From Methanobacterium veterum (GTDB lineage Archaea; Methanobacteriota; Methanobacteria; Methanobacteriales; Methanobacteriaceae): 64,000 nucleotides of DNA. Positions 1 to 13,112 of the stretch are shown in pieces. The stretch is from assembly GCF_000745485.1 (NCBI RefSeq), contig NZ_JQJK01000009.1:1-64000 (forward strand). The letters are read 5' to 3'. The notes beneath the pieces were generated by a model. It ran no database searches. It worked only from the letters and a program-made list of their open reading frames with translations, and was not told the DNA's origin. Position 1 is the first letter of the stretch. Every line of letters starts with the position of its first letter. The position numbers and the translations under genes were made by a program.

Positions 1-326
1 TACATGCTATTCTTTGGCCTTTTAAACACTTAAAAATGTCGATCTATGATTCCTAAGTTCTTTTATATGGATCAACGACTTTTAATACTCACTTTATTTA
101 AAAAATTAGAACTTCATATGCATTTTTCATTTATTTAAAAATGAAAAGACATGTTAAAAATCAAACAAAGATAATATGCTTTTTTTAAAATAATTTAAAG
201 ATAAAATAACCTGAAGTTATTTTAATCAGGAGTTAAAAATTCAATTGATAAACGATCAACTAATTACGCTTTAAAAACTGAAAAACTAAAATAAATACAA
301 TTAAATAAAAAATAAACTAATGTAGA
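1..326. other. AT-rich flank downstream of cas operon
   Basis: No gene and no CRISPR repeat is visible here. This is the 3' flank of the leftward cas operon. The only clear structure is a short hairpin at 203-223. If the working CRISPR array lies on this side it begins beyond the window. Confidence 0.6.
203..223. terminator. Hairpin downstream of cas2
   Basis: AAAATAAC and GTTATTTT form an 8-bp stem around a 5-nt loop about 105 bases past the cas2 stop, flanked by T/A runs. It could end the cas transcript. Archaeal terminators often need only T tracts, so the role is inferred. Confidence 0.35.
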
Positions 327-590
327 TCAAAGTATTCCATTTATAGGTGCTTTTTCAACACCTAACACTTTCCTGGTGAAAGCATCATCTGTTCTGAACC
401 GATATATTATCACAGAATCATCTTTTTTGTTTATAATATCAAGTAAGCCTGTTTTTATTTCTTCAAGTTCGCTTTTGGTGACTTCTCCTTCAAAAACAGA
501 ATTTTGAATCCAGTAAAGGTGTTTTCGGAGGAATCCCTTGACTTTATTCACGCGCTCCACCTTAATATCATATACAATTATCACATACAT
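327..590 (-). CDS. cas2: CRISPR-associated endonuclease Cas2
   Basis: An 87-residue protein of usual Cas2 length. It opens with a ferredoxin-like first strand ending in Asp8 (MYVIIVYDIKVER), the conserved metal-binding Asp of the family. Cas2 dimers bridge two Cas1 dimers in the integrase that inserts new spacers. It is the last gene of the leftward cas operon, 21 bases after cas1. The assignment is firm from length, N-terminal motif and position next to cas1. Confidence 0.95.
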   Translation of the reverse strand: MYVIIVYDIKVERVNKVKGFLRKHLYWIQNSVFEGEVTKSELEEIKTGLLDIINKKDDSVIIYRFRTDDAFTRKVLGVEKAPINGIL

Positions 591-611
591 TAGATCACAC
601 CACCCTAACTG

Positions 612-1610
<999 letters not shown>

Positions 1611-1640
1611 TTAACTATATTTTAAAGAATATTCAAATTT

Positions 1641-2156
1641 TTAGACCCAGCAGAACTCAAAATATGCACATTTCCTGCAGATTTTCATTCTTTGAGGTTT
1701 TGGAGTGTCCATATCCAAAATATTACCAATATCTGCAATTACATCCATCAACTCCTTTTCTTTAGATTCATCCAAATCTATAGTGATTTTCTTTCTTATT
1801 TTAGGGTAGTTGATCACTCCTTTGATATTTTCAATGCCTTTTTTCTGCTTCAAGTAGTACATGTAATATAAGAGCTGGTATTCATGGGATTTTTTCATCT
1901 TACGGCTCTTTTTAACCTCGTGAAGTTCCAAACAGCCCTGTTTTTTAATAAAATCAATGCTAATTAGATTATCAATTGTGTACTCCTTTTCCTCTTTGTA
2001 GCTTTTTTCGTGGAGTAATTTTCCAAGGGATACAAGATCAGACTCCTGTTCCATCTGGATATGGTGGGAAAAAAGCCATAGTTTAGTCTTGCAGATAAAA
2101 TAGTAGTGTATTTGAGTTCCTATTATCCGGAGGTTTTTTTCGGAGTCTGAGAGCAT
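1641..2156 (-). CDS. cas4: CRISPR-associated exonuclease Cas4
   Basis: A 171-residue RecB-like nuclease with an iron-sulphur cluster. The four cluster cysteines are Cys22 and Cys160, Cys163 and Cys169 ([10 protein letters not shown] at the C-terminus). The nuclease core shows an E-x-K motif (ELHEVKKS) and a QLLYYMYYL motif III. In type I-B systems Cas4 trims prespacers and helps select the PAM before Cas1-Cas2 integration. A decayed copy of its 3' end appears to lie at 12150-12200. Confidence 0.93.
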   Translation of the reverse strand: MLSDSEKNLRIIGTQIHYYFICKTKLWLFSHHIQMEQESDLVSLGKLLHEKSYKEEKEYTIDNLISIDFIKKQGCLELHEVKKSRKMKKSHEYQLLYYMYYLKQKKGIENIKGVINYPKIRKKITIDLDESKEKELMDVIADIGNILDMDTPKPQRMKICRKCAYFEFCWV

Positions 2157-2199
2157 ATATTAACTCCTGTACGTACATTATAACTGCTTTGTAAATAAA

Positions 2200-4641
<2,442 letters not shown>

Positions 4642-4676
4642 TTAAACACTATCCTAAAAAAATTTGATAATTAAAT

Positions 4677-5336
4677 TTAAAAAAGAAAAATATTTTCACC
4701 ATTGAAGTTGAATATTTCAGCTTCTCCATTGAAATTTTCATCTTTAGGAATAGATACTGTTCTGTATTCAAGTGAGAAATTTCTTCCTGCTTGAATGAAC
4801 TTGTAAGGGATTTTTTCAATTATGCAATTTTCATGTATTCCATCCATGACACAAAATGTTTCTTTGGAAGTAGCTTTTCCTATTTCTACAGGTTCAAAAG
4901 TGTTTATATCAACAAGTTCATCTGATCCACCTATATATAAAGGCCTTTTTGGATTTTTCAATGCATGATATATGTTTTGGATTTTTTCTTGATCACCTGC
5001 AACATAAATATCATAAACAGGATTAACAAGAAATTCTTTAAACATTGGGGAAGAAGAGAACGTTTTTTGGTATTTTTTTCCCGTACCCTTTAATTTTAAC
5101 ACTTTTGCCATTTCTGTGGAACGATTAATACAGTTTTGAGGTTTTATACCGATCTTTATCCACTCTTGAACTCTTAAATCATCCCTTCTAAGCCCTAACG
5201 CGTTAGATATAACTCCTCTAATAGTAGTAAATGGAGGTATAGTATATGAACTGATCAAACTTGTACTCGTTGATTTTCTAAAAGTTGTAAAATAGAGTAC
5301 TTCTATTCTAAATTTAAATCCAAACATTTGATTCAC
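4677..5336 (-). CDS. cas5: Cascade subunit Cas5 (type I-B)
   Basis: A 219-residue RAMP-fold protein beginning [19 protein letters not shown], followed by [17 protein letters not shown], the Cas5-type region with a loop contacting the 5' handle of the crRNA. Within Cascade it caps the 5' end of the crRNA beside Cas8. It lies 5 bases after cas7, as usual in I-B operons. Family is clear from context and the N-terminal fold; the exact Cas5 subfamily is not. Confidence 0.88.
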   Translation of the reverse strand: MNQMFGFKFRIEVLYFTTFRKSTSTSLISSYTIPPFTTIRGVISNALGLRRDDLRVQEWIKIGIKPQNCINRSTEMAKVLKLKGTGKKYQKTFSSSPMFKEFLVNPVYDIYVAGDQEKIQNIYHALKNPKRPLYIGGSDELVDINTFEPVEIGKATSKETFCVMDGIHENCIIEKIPYKFIQAGRNFSLEYRTVSIPKDENFNGEAEIFNFNGENIFLF

Positions 5337-5341
5337 TACTT

Positions 5342-6270
5342 TTATTCTGTAGGTAACACAATTAGTGCATTATCAATAGCTTCTTTAGGAGTCTTTATCT
5401 CAATTTCCTTTTCTTTAAACAAAGTTTTTACCCATTGTTCATCTTCTTCATCCAATATTCCAGATATCATACCAAAGAATATTTCATCACTGTAATTTGA
5501 GACTTCCTCCAAAATTCCTTTAAATCTCTCTTTATTTAGTTTTCCTTCTTTATTAAGTTCAAATAATTTTTGTAATCTATGAGAATATACATTTTGGAAA
5601 GAAATTGCAATTAAATCAGGGGTAAAATCCGTTAAAAGCCGCGCCTGTTTAGAATAATCTGATATAAATCCTACTCCTTCAATAACTTTTTTAGTTCTGG
5701 ATATTTTTTCGCTTTTATCTGTGATTTTGTCTTCTATTTTTGTAGTTCTGTTTTTTTCATCTATTTCTTCTTCAGCTCCAACTCTTAAAAGATCAATGGA
5801 GATTCCACTTTTGTATATATTGGTTCCCATTTCAACATTTACAATGTCTCCTTCCATTTTTTTTCCTTCTGTTACTCTATGTCTTCTTGTTAAAAAGTCC
5901 ACATTCGAATTATCATCAAAGGGAAGAAGTCCAATTGCAGGAGACACTTTGACAGGCGAAACTCTTGTTACAGCCCCTGTTCCCTTTACAGTGGTCATAA
6001 AACCAAATAAATCGCAGTTAATGCAATTAGAGATATTTCCACAAGTTTCTCCTTTATCATCGGGTACGCACATGTACTCTTCATTACTCAAATTTCTTCT
6101 GATTGCTTCTCTAAGATAAAATCTCATTGCTTGGCCACTTACATAAGGATACTCAATTCCATTTTTTTTATATTTTTTTACATCAACGTAATTGCTTTCT
6201 CCTTCTCCAGCATTTAAGTTTGTCAGATCTGTCTCAGACAGCCATACCATGTTTATTCCTTTTAATTCAC

Positions 6271-6274
<4 letters not shown>
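5342..6274 (-). CDS. cas7: Cascade backbone subunit Cas7 (DevR/Cst2 type)
   Basis: A 310-residue RAMP protein with the Cas7 signature region [19 protein letters not shown] near residue 40, and a Cys-rich insertion ([11 protein letters not shown] then CINCDLFG) that may bind zinc. Several copies of Cas7 form the helical crRNA-binding backbone of Cascade. Its ATG overlaps the cas8 stop by 4 bases, indicating translational coupling. Confidence 0.92.
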
Positions 6275-7764
<1,490 letters not shown>

Positions 7765-7801
7765 TATTTCACCAATCAAGTTTCATATAGCCTAAACCTA
7801 A

Positions 7802-8542
<741 letters not shown>

Positions 8543-8570
8543 CCTTCTTCACATCCTACTTTATTACATT

Positions 8571-8580
8571 AATATATAAA
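8571..8580 (-). promoter_or_regulatory. TATA box of the cas operon
   Basis: On the minus strand the sequence reads TTTATATATT, about 30 bases before the cas6 ATG. With the usual spacing of about 25 bases transcription would begin roughly 8 bases before the start codon. No other strong candidate promoter was seen in the spacer. Confidence 0.6.
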
Positions 8581-8888
8581 GTTTCTTATTCTGTTGTAAT
8601 TGGAAATTGGAAATATGACGCAAGGGCAGCATTATATCAAGTAATACTCATTTTAATTCTTTTATCACATGAAATATTACATGTCAATTCCCTTGTTTTA
8701 ATAAATTTCACTTGAAAATATTGTAAATGATAGTATATAAATGTACATGTTTTTCATTGACATATATAGGACAAGGTATAACTAATGATAAAATACCTAT
8801 AAAATAAACATTTTACATTTACAATTAAGCAGGAGATACATCCCTTAAATAAGAAAATAACAGAATTCAATGAAATTGATTAAAAAGA

Positions 8889-8898
8889 AATATAAATA
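8889..8898 (+). promoter_or_regulatory. TATA box of the csa3-type regulator
   Basis: AATATAAATA preceded by a purine-rich BRE-like stretch, about 50 bases before the ATG at 8948. The 405-base spacer shared with the cas operon also holds an imperfect inverted repeat (GGTAT at about 8775 and ATACC about 17 bases on), a weak candidate for an autoregulatory site. Confidence 0.5.
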
Positions 8899-8947
8899 GA
8901 GTACAGATATAGAGTTAACATATTATATTTCTAAAACGGTGTGCACA

Positions 8948-9541
8948 ATGGAATATACTTTAATCTCAACAATTTACAAATTAGAACCTGTAATGTTCTG
9001 CATCACCCAATTCTCCCCTAAAAGAATTATCCTTTTAAGTGAAGACGATGCTCCAAAGGAAAAACTTGAAGCTGAGCGAATTCTCAAAGAAACAATTGGA
9101 AAAGTAATAGACATAGAAAGTAAGCCAACAAGCCTTTACAATGTCGTAAAAATAGCACATGATACCGCCGAAATTATAGACGAAGAATGCGCACATGGAA
9201 GGAAAATTATAGTTAATATCAGCGGTGGTAGAAAGCCACAAGCTTTAGGTGCATTATTCGGCTGCTATGCAAGACATAATGATGTTGAAAGAATTGTATA
9301 CGTGACAGAAGAAGACCGAGAAGTAGTTGATCTCCCTATTTTAAACTTTGGGATTTCTGCAACCAAACGGATGATTCTAGAAGAGCTTGAAAAAGGAGAA
9401 ACTTCAGTTAAAAATCTTTCTGTAAAGGTTGGAATAAGCAGGGGAATGACCTACAACCATATACGTGAATTAAGGGAAATGGGTTTTATTTCAGCAGATA
9501 AATTAGAAATAACAAGTGCAGGCCAGCTTGCCATTATTTAA
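8948..9541 (+). CDS. csa3: CARF-HTH transcriptional regulator, Csa3 type
   Basis: A 197-residue protein. The N-terminal Rossmann-like CARF domain includes an [15 protein letters not shown] loop near residue 85, the ligand-binding site in this family. The last 65 residues form a winged helix ([20 protein letters not shown]). CARF domains bind cyclic oligonucleotides; Csa3 proteins regulate cas genes and spacer uptake in archaea. Divergent placement beside the cas operon supports that role. ATG 8948 is preferred over GTG 8939 because GGTG lies 6 bases before it. Its 3' end recurs, decayed, at 12227-12290. Confidence 0.88.
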   Translation: MEYTLISTIYKLEPVMFCITQFSPKRIILLSEDDAPKEKLEAERILKETIGKVIDIESKPTSLYNVVKIAHDTAEIIDEECAHGRKIIVNISGGRKPQALGALFGCYARHNDVERIVYVTEEDREVVDLPILNFGISATKRMILEELEKGETSVKNLSVKVGISRGMTYNHIRELREMGFISADKLEITSAGQLAII

Positions 9542-9659
9542 CTTGAATTATACATAAAATTGACTTATTAAGGCTTAAAATTTAAAATTGAAAATTATAT
9601 ATCCTTTTATAGATACATAAAACTCATTTTATTTAAATATTAAAATTTAGAGCATAAAA

Positions 9660-9775
9660 TTTATATAGATAAAATTACACACAAATATTTGTCTAACTCC
9701 TGATTGTTGTATCGGGAAAAGCTTAATTTAGATCGTGGAGTTTGGCGACAGCGCGGTCTAAATAAAACTTTTAAT
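9660..9775 (+). ncRNA. Candidate structured small RNA with its own promoter
   Basis: A TATA box (TTTATATA, 9660-9667) predicts a start near 9690. Two hairpins follow: TCCTGAT (9698-9704) with ATCGGGA (9711-9717), then an 11-bp stem pairing 9727-9737 with 9752-9762, including two or three G-U pairs, around a 14-nt loop GAGTTTGGCGACAG. An A/T-rich tail with T runs follows. The GC content stands out from the surrounding spacer. No open reading frame fits. Family unknown. Confidence 0.5.
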
Positions 9776-9865
9776 TAAAAACTATTTTTGAATAAATATC
9801 TTAAATATCATCAAAATTAAAACCAGTTTATTATAATTTTAGAAATAGTAAATTTAAAAAATAAT

Positions 9866-10078
9866 TTATTTCTTCTTCTGTTTTTCAAGGCAATCGCGCG
9901 CAATTAAAATCAATTTAGAAAGTTCCATACTGACAGAGCCTTGTTGCATTCCAAAATCTTCAAATGCTCTCTTATTAAGGAATTCTGCCGCTTCTTCAAG
10001 AATAGTGGCCCGTATATATTCCTTATTTTCTTTAGGAGTGTTTTTCCACTTTTCCATAAACTCTTCATCTTTTGCCAT
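9866..10078 (-). CDS. Small hypothetical protein (70 aa)
   Basis: An Asp/Glu/Lys-rich, mostly helical 70-residue protein with no recognised motif. A TATA-like TATAAATA on the minus strand about 20-30 bases upstream and a divergent layout with the histone-fold gene at 10219 suggest a real gene. No signal peptide or membrane segment. Function unknown. Confidence 0.5.
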   Translation of the reverse strand: MAKDEEFMEKWKNTPKENKEYIRATILEEAAEFLNKRAFEDFGMQQGSVSMELSKLILIARDCLEKQKKK

Positions 10079-10218
10079 GAAGCTATTTTAACAAATAAGC
10101 ATATTTATACGTTTTTAATTTGATATGTATATATTTTGTTATTTTAATAATTTGCACAATTTATATATATTAAACTTGCTAAATGACAACATAACAAAAC
10201 AATGAGGAAGTTGAAATA

Positions 10219-10536
10219 ATGTGTAAAAGCATGAAAAAGATTAAACAAATTACAAATAGTAACTTAAACCATCAAACAACAAGTAGTGAAAGTGAATTGG
10301 TATCTACACTGATAGACAATGTAATTGAAACAAAAAAAACTGTTTTAAAGTCAGGTAAAACTGAAACTCCCCAAAGCACGTCCCTTGATATCCTTTTTTT
10401 AATAGACGAATTCAAAAGTAGGTTTGAAAAACTAGGAGAAAAAGCAAGAGAAATCGCGCAGAAAAACGGCAGGACTGTTGTAACTTACGAAGATGCTGAT
10501 GAAGCACTGAAACAGATACGAACAGAAAAAAGCTAA
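10219..10536 (+). CDS. Variant histone-fold protein (predicted)
   Basis: A 105-residue protein. The last 40 residues resemble the second half of an archaeal histone: a long helix (FEKLGEKAREIAQKNG), then GRTVVTYEDADEALKQI, matching the GRKT-loop and EDI-x-LA third helix of typical histones. The N-terminal 60 residues are polar and differ from a histone first helix. A TTTATATA box lies at 10160-10167. Could be a DNA-binding accessory histone or a different helical protein with chance likeness; the gene itself looks real. Confidence 0.55.
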   Translation: MCKSMKKIKQITNSNLNHQTTSSESELVSTLIDNVIETKKTVLKSGKTETPQSTSLDILFLIDEFKSRFEKLGEKAREIAQKNGRTVVTYEDADEALKQIRTEKS

Positions 10537-10559
10537 TTAAATATAATTAATTTAAAAAG

Positions 10560-10654
<95 letters not shown>

Positions 10655-10680
10655 GATATTATTAATTTCTAATTTTTAAT

Positions 10681-10717
10681 AATAAATTTTATAGTATATA
10701 ATATTAACTATTTTAAC
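10681..10717. repeat. Dispersed 37-bp repeat, copy 1
   Basis: Shares a core beginning ATAGTATATAATATTAACTA with 12977-13013. Both copies contain a TATA-like stretch. A looser third copy lies near 44563-44640. Confidence 0.6.
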
Positions 10718-10808
10718 CCTGTATAAACCGCTTAAATTTTTTCTAAGAGGACAATATTGCTCTCTAAATCAAAAAAGAATTTAATATTATAAAATTATTG
10801 TATTAAAA

Positions 10809-10955
10809 GCATATTAATTAATATAATATGCTAAATAGCATGGATACTATCTTTAATTAATCAGGATCTAGTTACTAGATCCTCAAAATAAGTTATACGG
10901 AGAGTAAGAGGTAACCGAGGTGCTTGAAGGTGGTCACTCTATACGCCCCACATAA
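10809..10955 (+). ncRNA. Candidate structured RNA element
   Basis: Perfect short hairpins come first: GCATATTA with TAATATGC (10809-10831), TGCTA with TAGCA (10829-10840) and AGGATCTAG with CTAGATCCT (10863-10883). A GC-rich body follows (10895-10950) in which AGAGT (10901-10905) pairs with ACTCT (10936-10940). The body is unusually GC-rich for this spacer and has no ORF. Strand is a guess from an upstream AT-rich TATA-like stretch. Family unknown. Confidence 0.4.
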
Positions 10956-11260
10956 AAATTGTTAATAGAAAATAAAGTCTTTATTATTTTCACATTAACA
11001 CGTGGAATTCTATGTGATTAAAACAAGTATAAGTTAAAACTAATAAGTTTTAACTTATAATTAAAATAAATAGTTTTATTTGATTTACAGACCGTAACCC
11101 TAAGCTAATCTATTTTAACAATCAGATATAATCTGAAAACAGATTTACCCAATTTGAAAAAATTTTCATACTATTTTTAGAACAACGATTTCCCAAAATT
11201 TAATAGATATAACTTAAAGAATATTAATGGAGAGATGAGAGGAAGTTAAAAGGTGATTCT

Positions 11261-11665
11261 TTGAAGTACGAGAAGGAAGTTAAAGAATTTCTGCAAAAAC
11301 AGGCCCATGTTAAACTGGCCTACCTCTTTGGATCTGTAGCCCTGCAAAAAGCAGGTAAACTCAGCGATATAGACATTGGCATCTTTTTAGACGAATCACT
11401 TGAAAAAAAAGAGAAATTCAAGATAAAACTTAAATTAATATCGGATTTAGAGAATATTTTAAAAAATAACCGAATTGATCTGGTTATAATGAACGATGCA
11501 TCCATTTCACTTAATTTTGAAATTATAAAGGCAAATTATCCTCTTTTTATCCAGAATAAAAATCTTAAGGTGGATTTAGAACAATATATCATATCCCGGT
11601 ACCTGGACCGCCAGTATTACGACAAAAGGTGGGCGGACAGCCTGATTAAAAAAACAGCTAAATGA
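11261..11665 (+). CDS. mntA: MntA-type nucleotidyltransferase antitoxin
   Basis: A 134-residue minimal nucleotidyltransferase with the GS-x10-DxD signature (FGSVALQKAGKLSDIDIGIF, about residues 25-44) and a later Asp in NRIDLVIMND. In type VII toxin-antitoxin systems MntA adds AMP to a tyrosine of HepT and silences it. The TTG start at 11261 is supported by AAAGGTGAT just upstream. It ends 4 bases before the HEPN gene, so the two form one unit. Confidence 0.9.
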   Translation: MKYEKEVKEFLQKQAHVKLAYLFGSVALQKAGKLSDIDIGIFLDESLEKKEKFKIKLKLISDLENILKNNRIDLVIMNDASISLNFEIIKANYPLFIQNKNLKVDLEQYIISRYLDRQYYDKRWADSLIKKTAK

Positions 11666-11669
11666 AAAA

Positions 11670-12089
11670 ATGAAAACAAAGGAAAAAATTGCCCGAAAAA
11701 TAAAGAATATGCAGAGATATGTAGACTTTTTAAGAGAGCAGCCTGCAGATGAAAAAGAATTAGTAAAGAATTACCTCTTGAAATCTGCAATTGAGCGTAA
11801 TCTTCAACTGGCCATTGAGTCTGCCCTGGATATTGGAGAAGTTATGATTTCATCCGAGAACCTGGAAAAACCAGAAGACTATCGGAGCATTATAATTACG
11901 CTTGGAAAAGAGGGTATAATCCCTGGAGAATTTGCCAGAAGATTTTCTGAGGCAGCGAAACTCAGGAACATACTGGTGCATATGTACACAGAGGTTGATC
12001 CTGCCATGATCTCACAGATACTGGCGAATAATCTGGATGACTTTGATGAATATGCACGATACATTGCCCGTTATCTAGACAAAGTGTGA
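11670..12089 (+). CDS. hepT: HepT-type HEPN ribonuclease toxin
   Basis: A 139-residue HEPN (DUF86) protein. The active-site motif is RNILVHMY, an R-x4-H-x-Y pattern near residues 106-113: Arg and His form the RNase site and Tyr is the residue modified by MntA in studied pairs. Translationally linked to mntA. Such pairs act as abortive-infection or stabilisation modules; the surrounding CRISPR debris fits a defence island. Confidence 0.92.
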   Translation: MKTKEKIARKIKNMQRYVDFLREQPADEKELVKNYLLKSAIERNLQLAIESALDIGEVMISSENLEKPEDYRSIIITLGKEGIIPGEFARRFSEAAKLRNILVHMYTEVDPAMISQILANNLDDFDEYARYIARYLDKV

Positions 12090-12149
12090 TAATGCATGAT
12101 TTATGCTTATAATAGTCTGATTTTAAATCATTTAAAATAACACTAAATA

Positions 12150-12200
12150 TTAGGCCCTGGAGATTCAAAATACGCACATTACCTCAAATTTTCTATTTCA
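12150..12200 (-). pseudogene. Relic of a cas4 3' end
   Basis: The stretch from TTAGGCCC through ATTCAAAATACGCACATTACCT matches the 3' end of cas4 at 1640-1690 at roughly 70-75% by eye, on the same strand, including the codons around CAYFEF. Small indels break the reading frame. It suggests a second cas gene set once lay here. Likeness is short, so confidence is moderate. Confidence 0.5.
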
Positions 12201-12226
12201 TGCTGGAGTTTACCTATTCAGTAGTT

Positions 12227-12290
12227 GAAATGGGTTTTATTTCAGTAAATAAATTAGAAAATAACAAGTGCAAGCCAACTTACTATTATT
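12227..12290 (+). pseudogene. Relic of a csa3 3' end
   Basis: GAAATGGGTTTTATTTCAG and the following 45 bases align with the last codons of the regulator gene at 9477-9540 at about 90% by eye. One extra A in an A run breaks the frame and the stop codon is lost. A clear truncated duplicate. Confidence 0.8.
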
Positions 12291-12291
12291 C

Positions 12292-12316
12292 AAATTAGAC
12301 ATTTTAGGATTAAAAT
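12292..12316 (+). repeat. Third degenerate CRISPR-like repeat
   Basis: AAATTAGACATTTTAGGATT followed by AAAAT matches bases 6-30 of the repeat at 10623-10652 with a few changes and one missing base, in the same orientation. It directly follows the csa3 relic. Confidence 0.5.
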
Positions 12317-12360
12317 ATTTAGAATTAGTTATAAGTTAAAAGTAATAAGTTACAACACGT

Positions 12361-12438
12361 AAACAAAAGGGGATAGGGGGACGAAACTTCTAAAAATCTG
12401 GAAGTAAAATACTGGAGATAATATCTCGCCCCCTGTTT
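12361..12438. ncRNA. Candidate structured RNA element
   Basis: A strong closing stem pairs AGGGGG-A-CGA (12375-12384) with TCGCCCCCT (12426-12434), one base bulged, extended by AAAC with GTTT. Inside are hairpins ACTTC/GAAGT (12386-12405) and AGAT/ATCT (12416-12426), giving a three-way junction shape. No ORF and no obvious strand. Confidence 0.4.
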
Positions 12439-12579
12439 ATTAGTAGAATGCAATACCTATTCATACTTTTCGGTATTACAAATGGATTATAGTCAAAAAT
12501 AGGTATTATTAGAATTTTTTATGACTTAAGCGAGGATTATGTGCAATATTAGATGAATTTTGTAAAAAATTAAAAAAAG

Positions 12580-12925
12580 AGCTCTCAAACACTGCGTGTT
12601 TGGGGGTCCTCGAAAACGAGGTTTTCAGGGCATGCGAAATCGTAGATTTCGCTGTTCAGGAAGCTGTCAAAATCTGTAGGATTTTGATGCATTGAAAATC
12701 TTCGATTTTTAACAGCCTGCGAAATTTATAATTTTAGAAAAAGCTGTCAAAAACTATGTTTTTGATGTACAGAAAATGCGAAGCATTTTCTTTAACTTCG
12801 TTTTTGACGCAGCAAACACAACGTGTTTGCATGCTTTGCTTTTTCTAACTCCCAAAAACCTTTTTGAGGATTTTGGGAAACTTTGGAATTACAAAGAACT
12901 CCAAAGTCTCTGCCAAGCCCTATTT
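12580..12925. repeat. Intergenic hairpin cluster A
   Basis: About ten short inverted repeats lie end to end, for example CAAACAC-TGC-GTGTTTG (12586-12602), CCTCG-AAAA-CGAGG (12608-12621), GCGAAATC-GTA-GATTTCGC (12634-12652) and GCAAACACAACGTGTTTGC. A wider stem, TTAGAAAAAGC near 12735 with GCTTTTTCTAA near 12837, encloses several of them. Related clusters occur near 30.3, 34.2, 40.2, 41.0 and 46.9 kb. No coding potential. Confidence 0.75.
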
Positions 12926-12976
12926 TAAAAAATTAAAAGAACCGCCTCCGATCCTGTAATTTTTCCTACTTTAATT

Positions 12977-13013
12977 AATAAACTCCATAGTATATAATAT
13001 TAACTATTTTAAC
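12977..13013. repeat. Dispersed 37-bp repeat, copy 2
   Basis: AATAAACTCC then the same ATAGTATATAATATTAACTA core as copy 1 at 10681-10717; by eye only a few bases differ. Confidence 0.6.
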
Positions 13014-13112
13014 GTTGTATTATGAGGCCAATTTTGCTTTATCATGGCAATAATGCATTATAACTACAACTAACTTTGTATAGTACTAAATTATAAAAAT
13101 AAAAAAAAATAA

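Larger units (their letters stand above)
12090..13112. other. Intergenic region with cas relics and hairpin cluster
   Basis: About 1 kb without an intact gene. In order it holds a cas4 3' relic (12150-12200), a csa3 3' relic (12227-12290), a degenerate CRISPR repeat (12292-12316), a structured element (12361-12438), a dense hairpin cluster (12580-12925) and a dispersed repeat (12977-13013). Confidence 0.7.

Noticed and set aside
10895..10955. GC-rich element considered as a tRNA or fluoride riboswitch
   Set aside because: No acceptor stem pairing, no T-loop motif and no riboswitch core could be found on either strand.
11962..12177. Reverse frame running over hepT 3' end and the cas4 relic
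   Set aside because: No ribosome site, no motif; it overlaps hepT and pseudogene debris.
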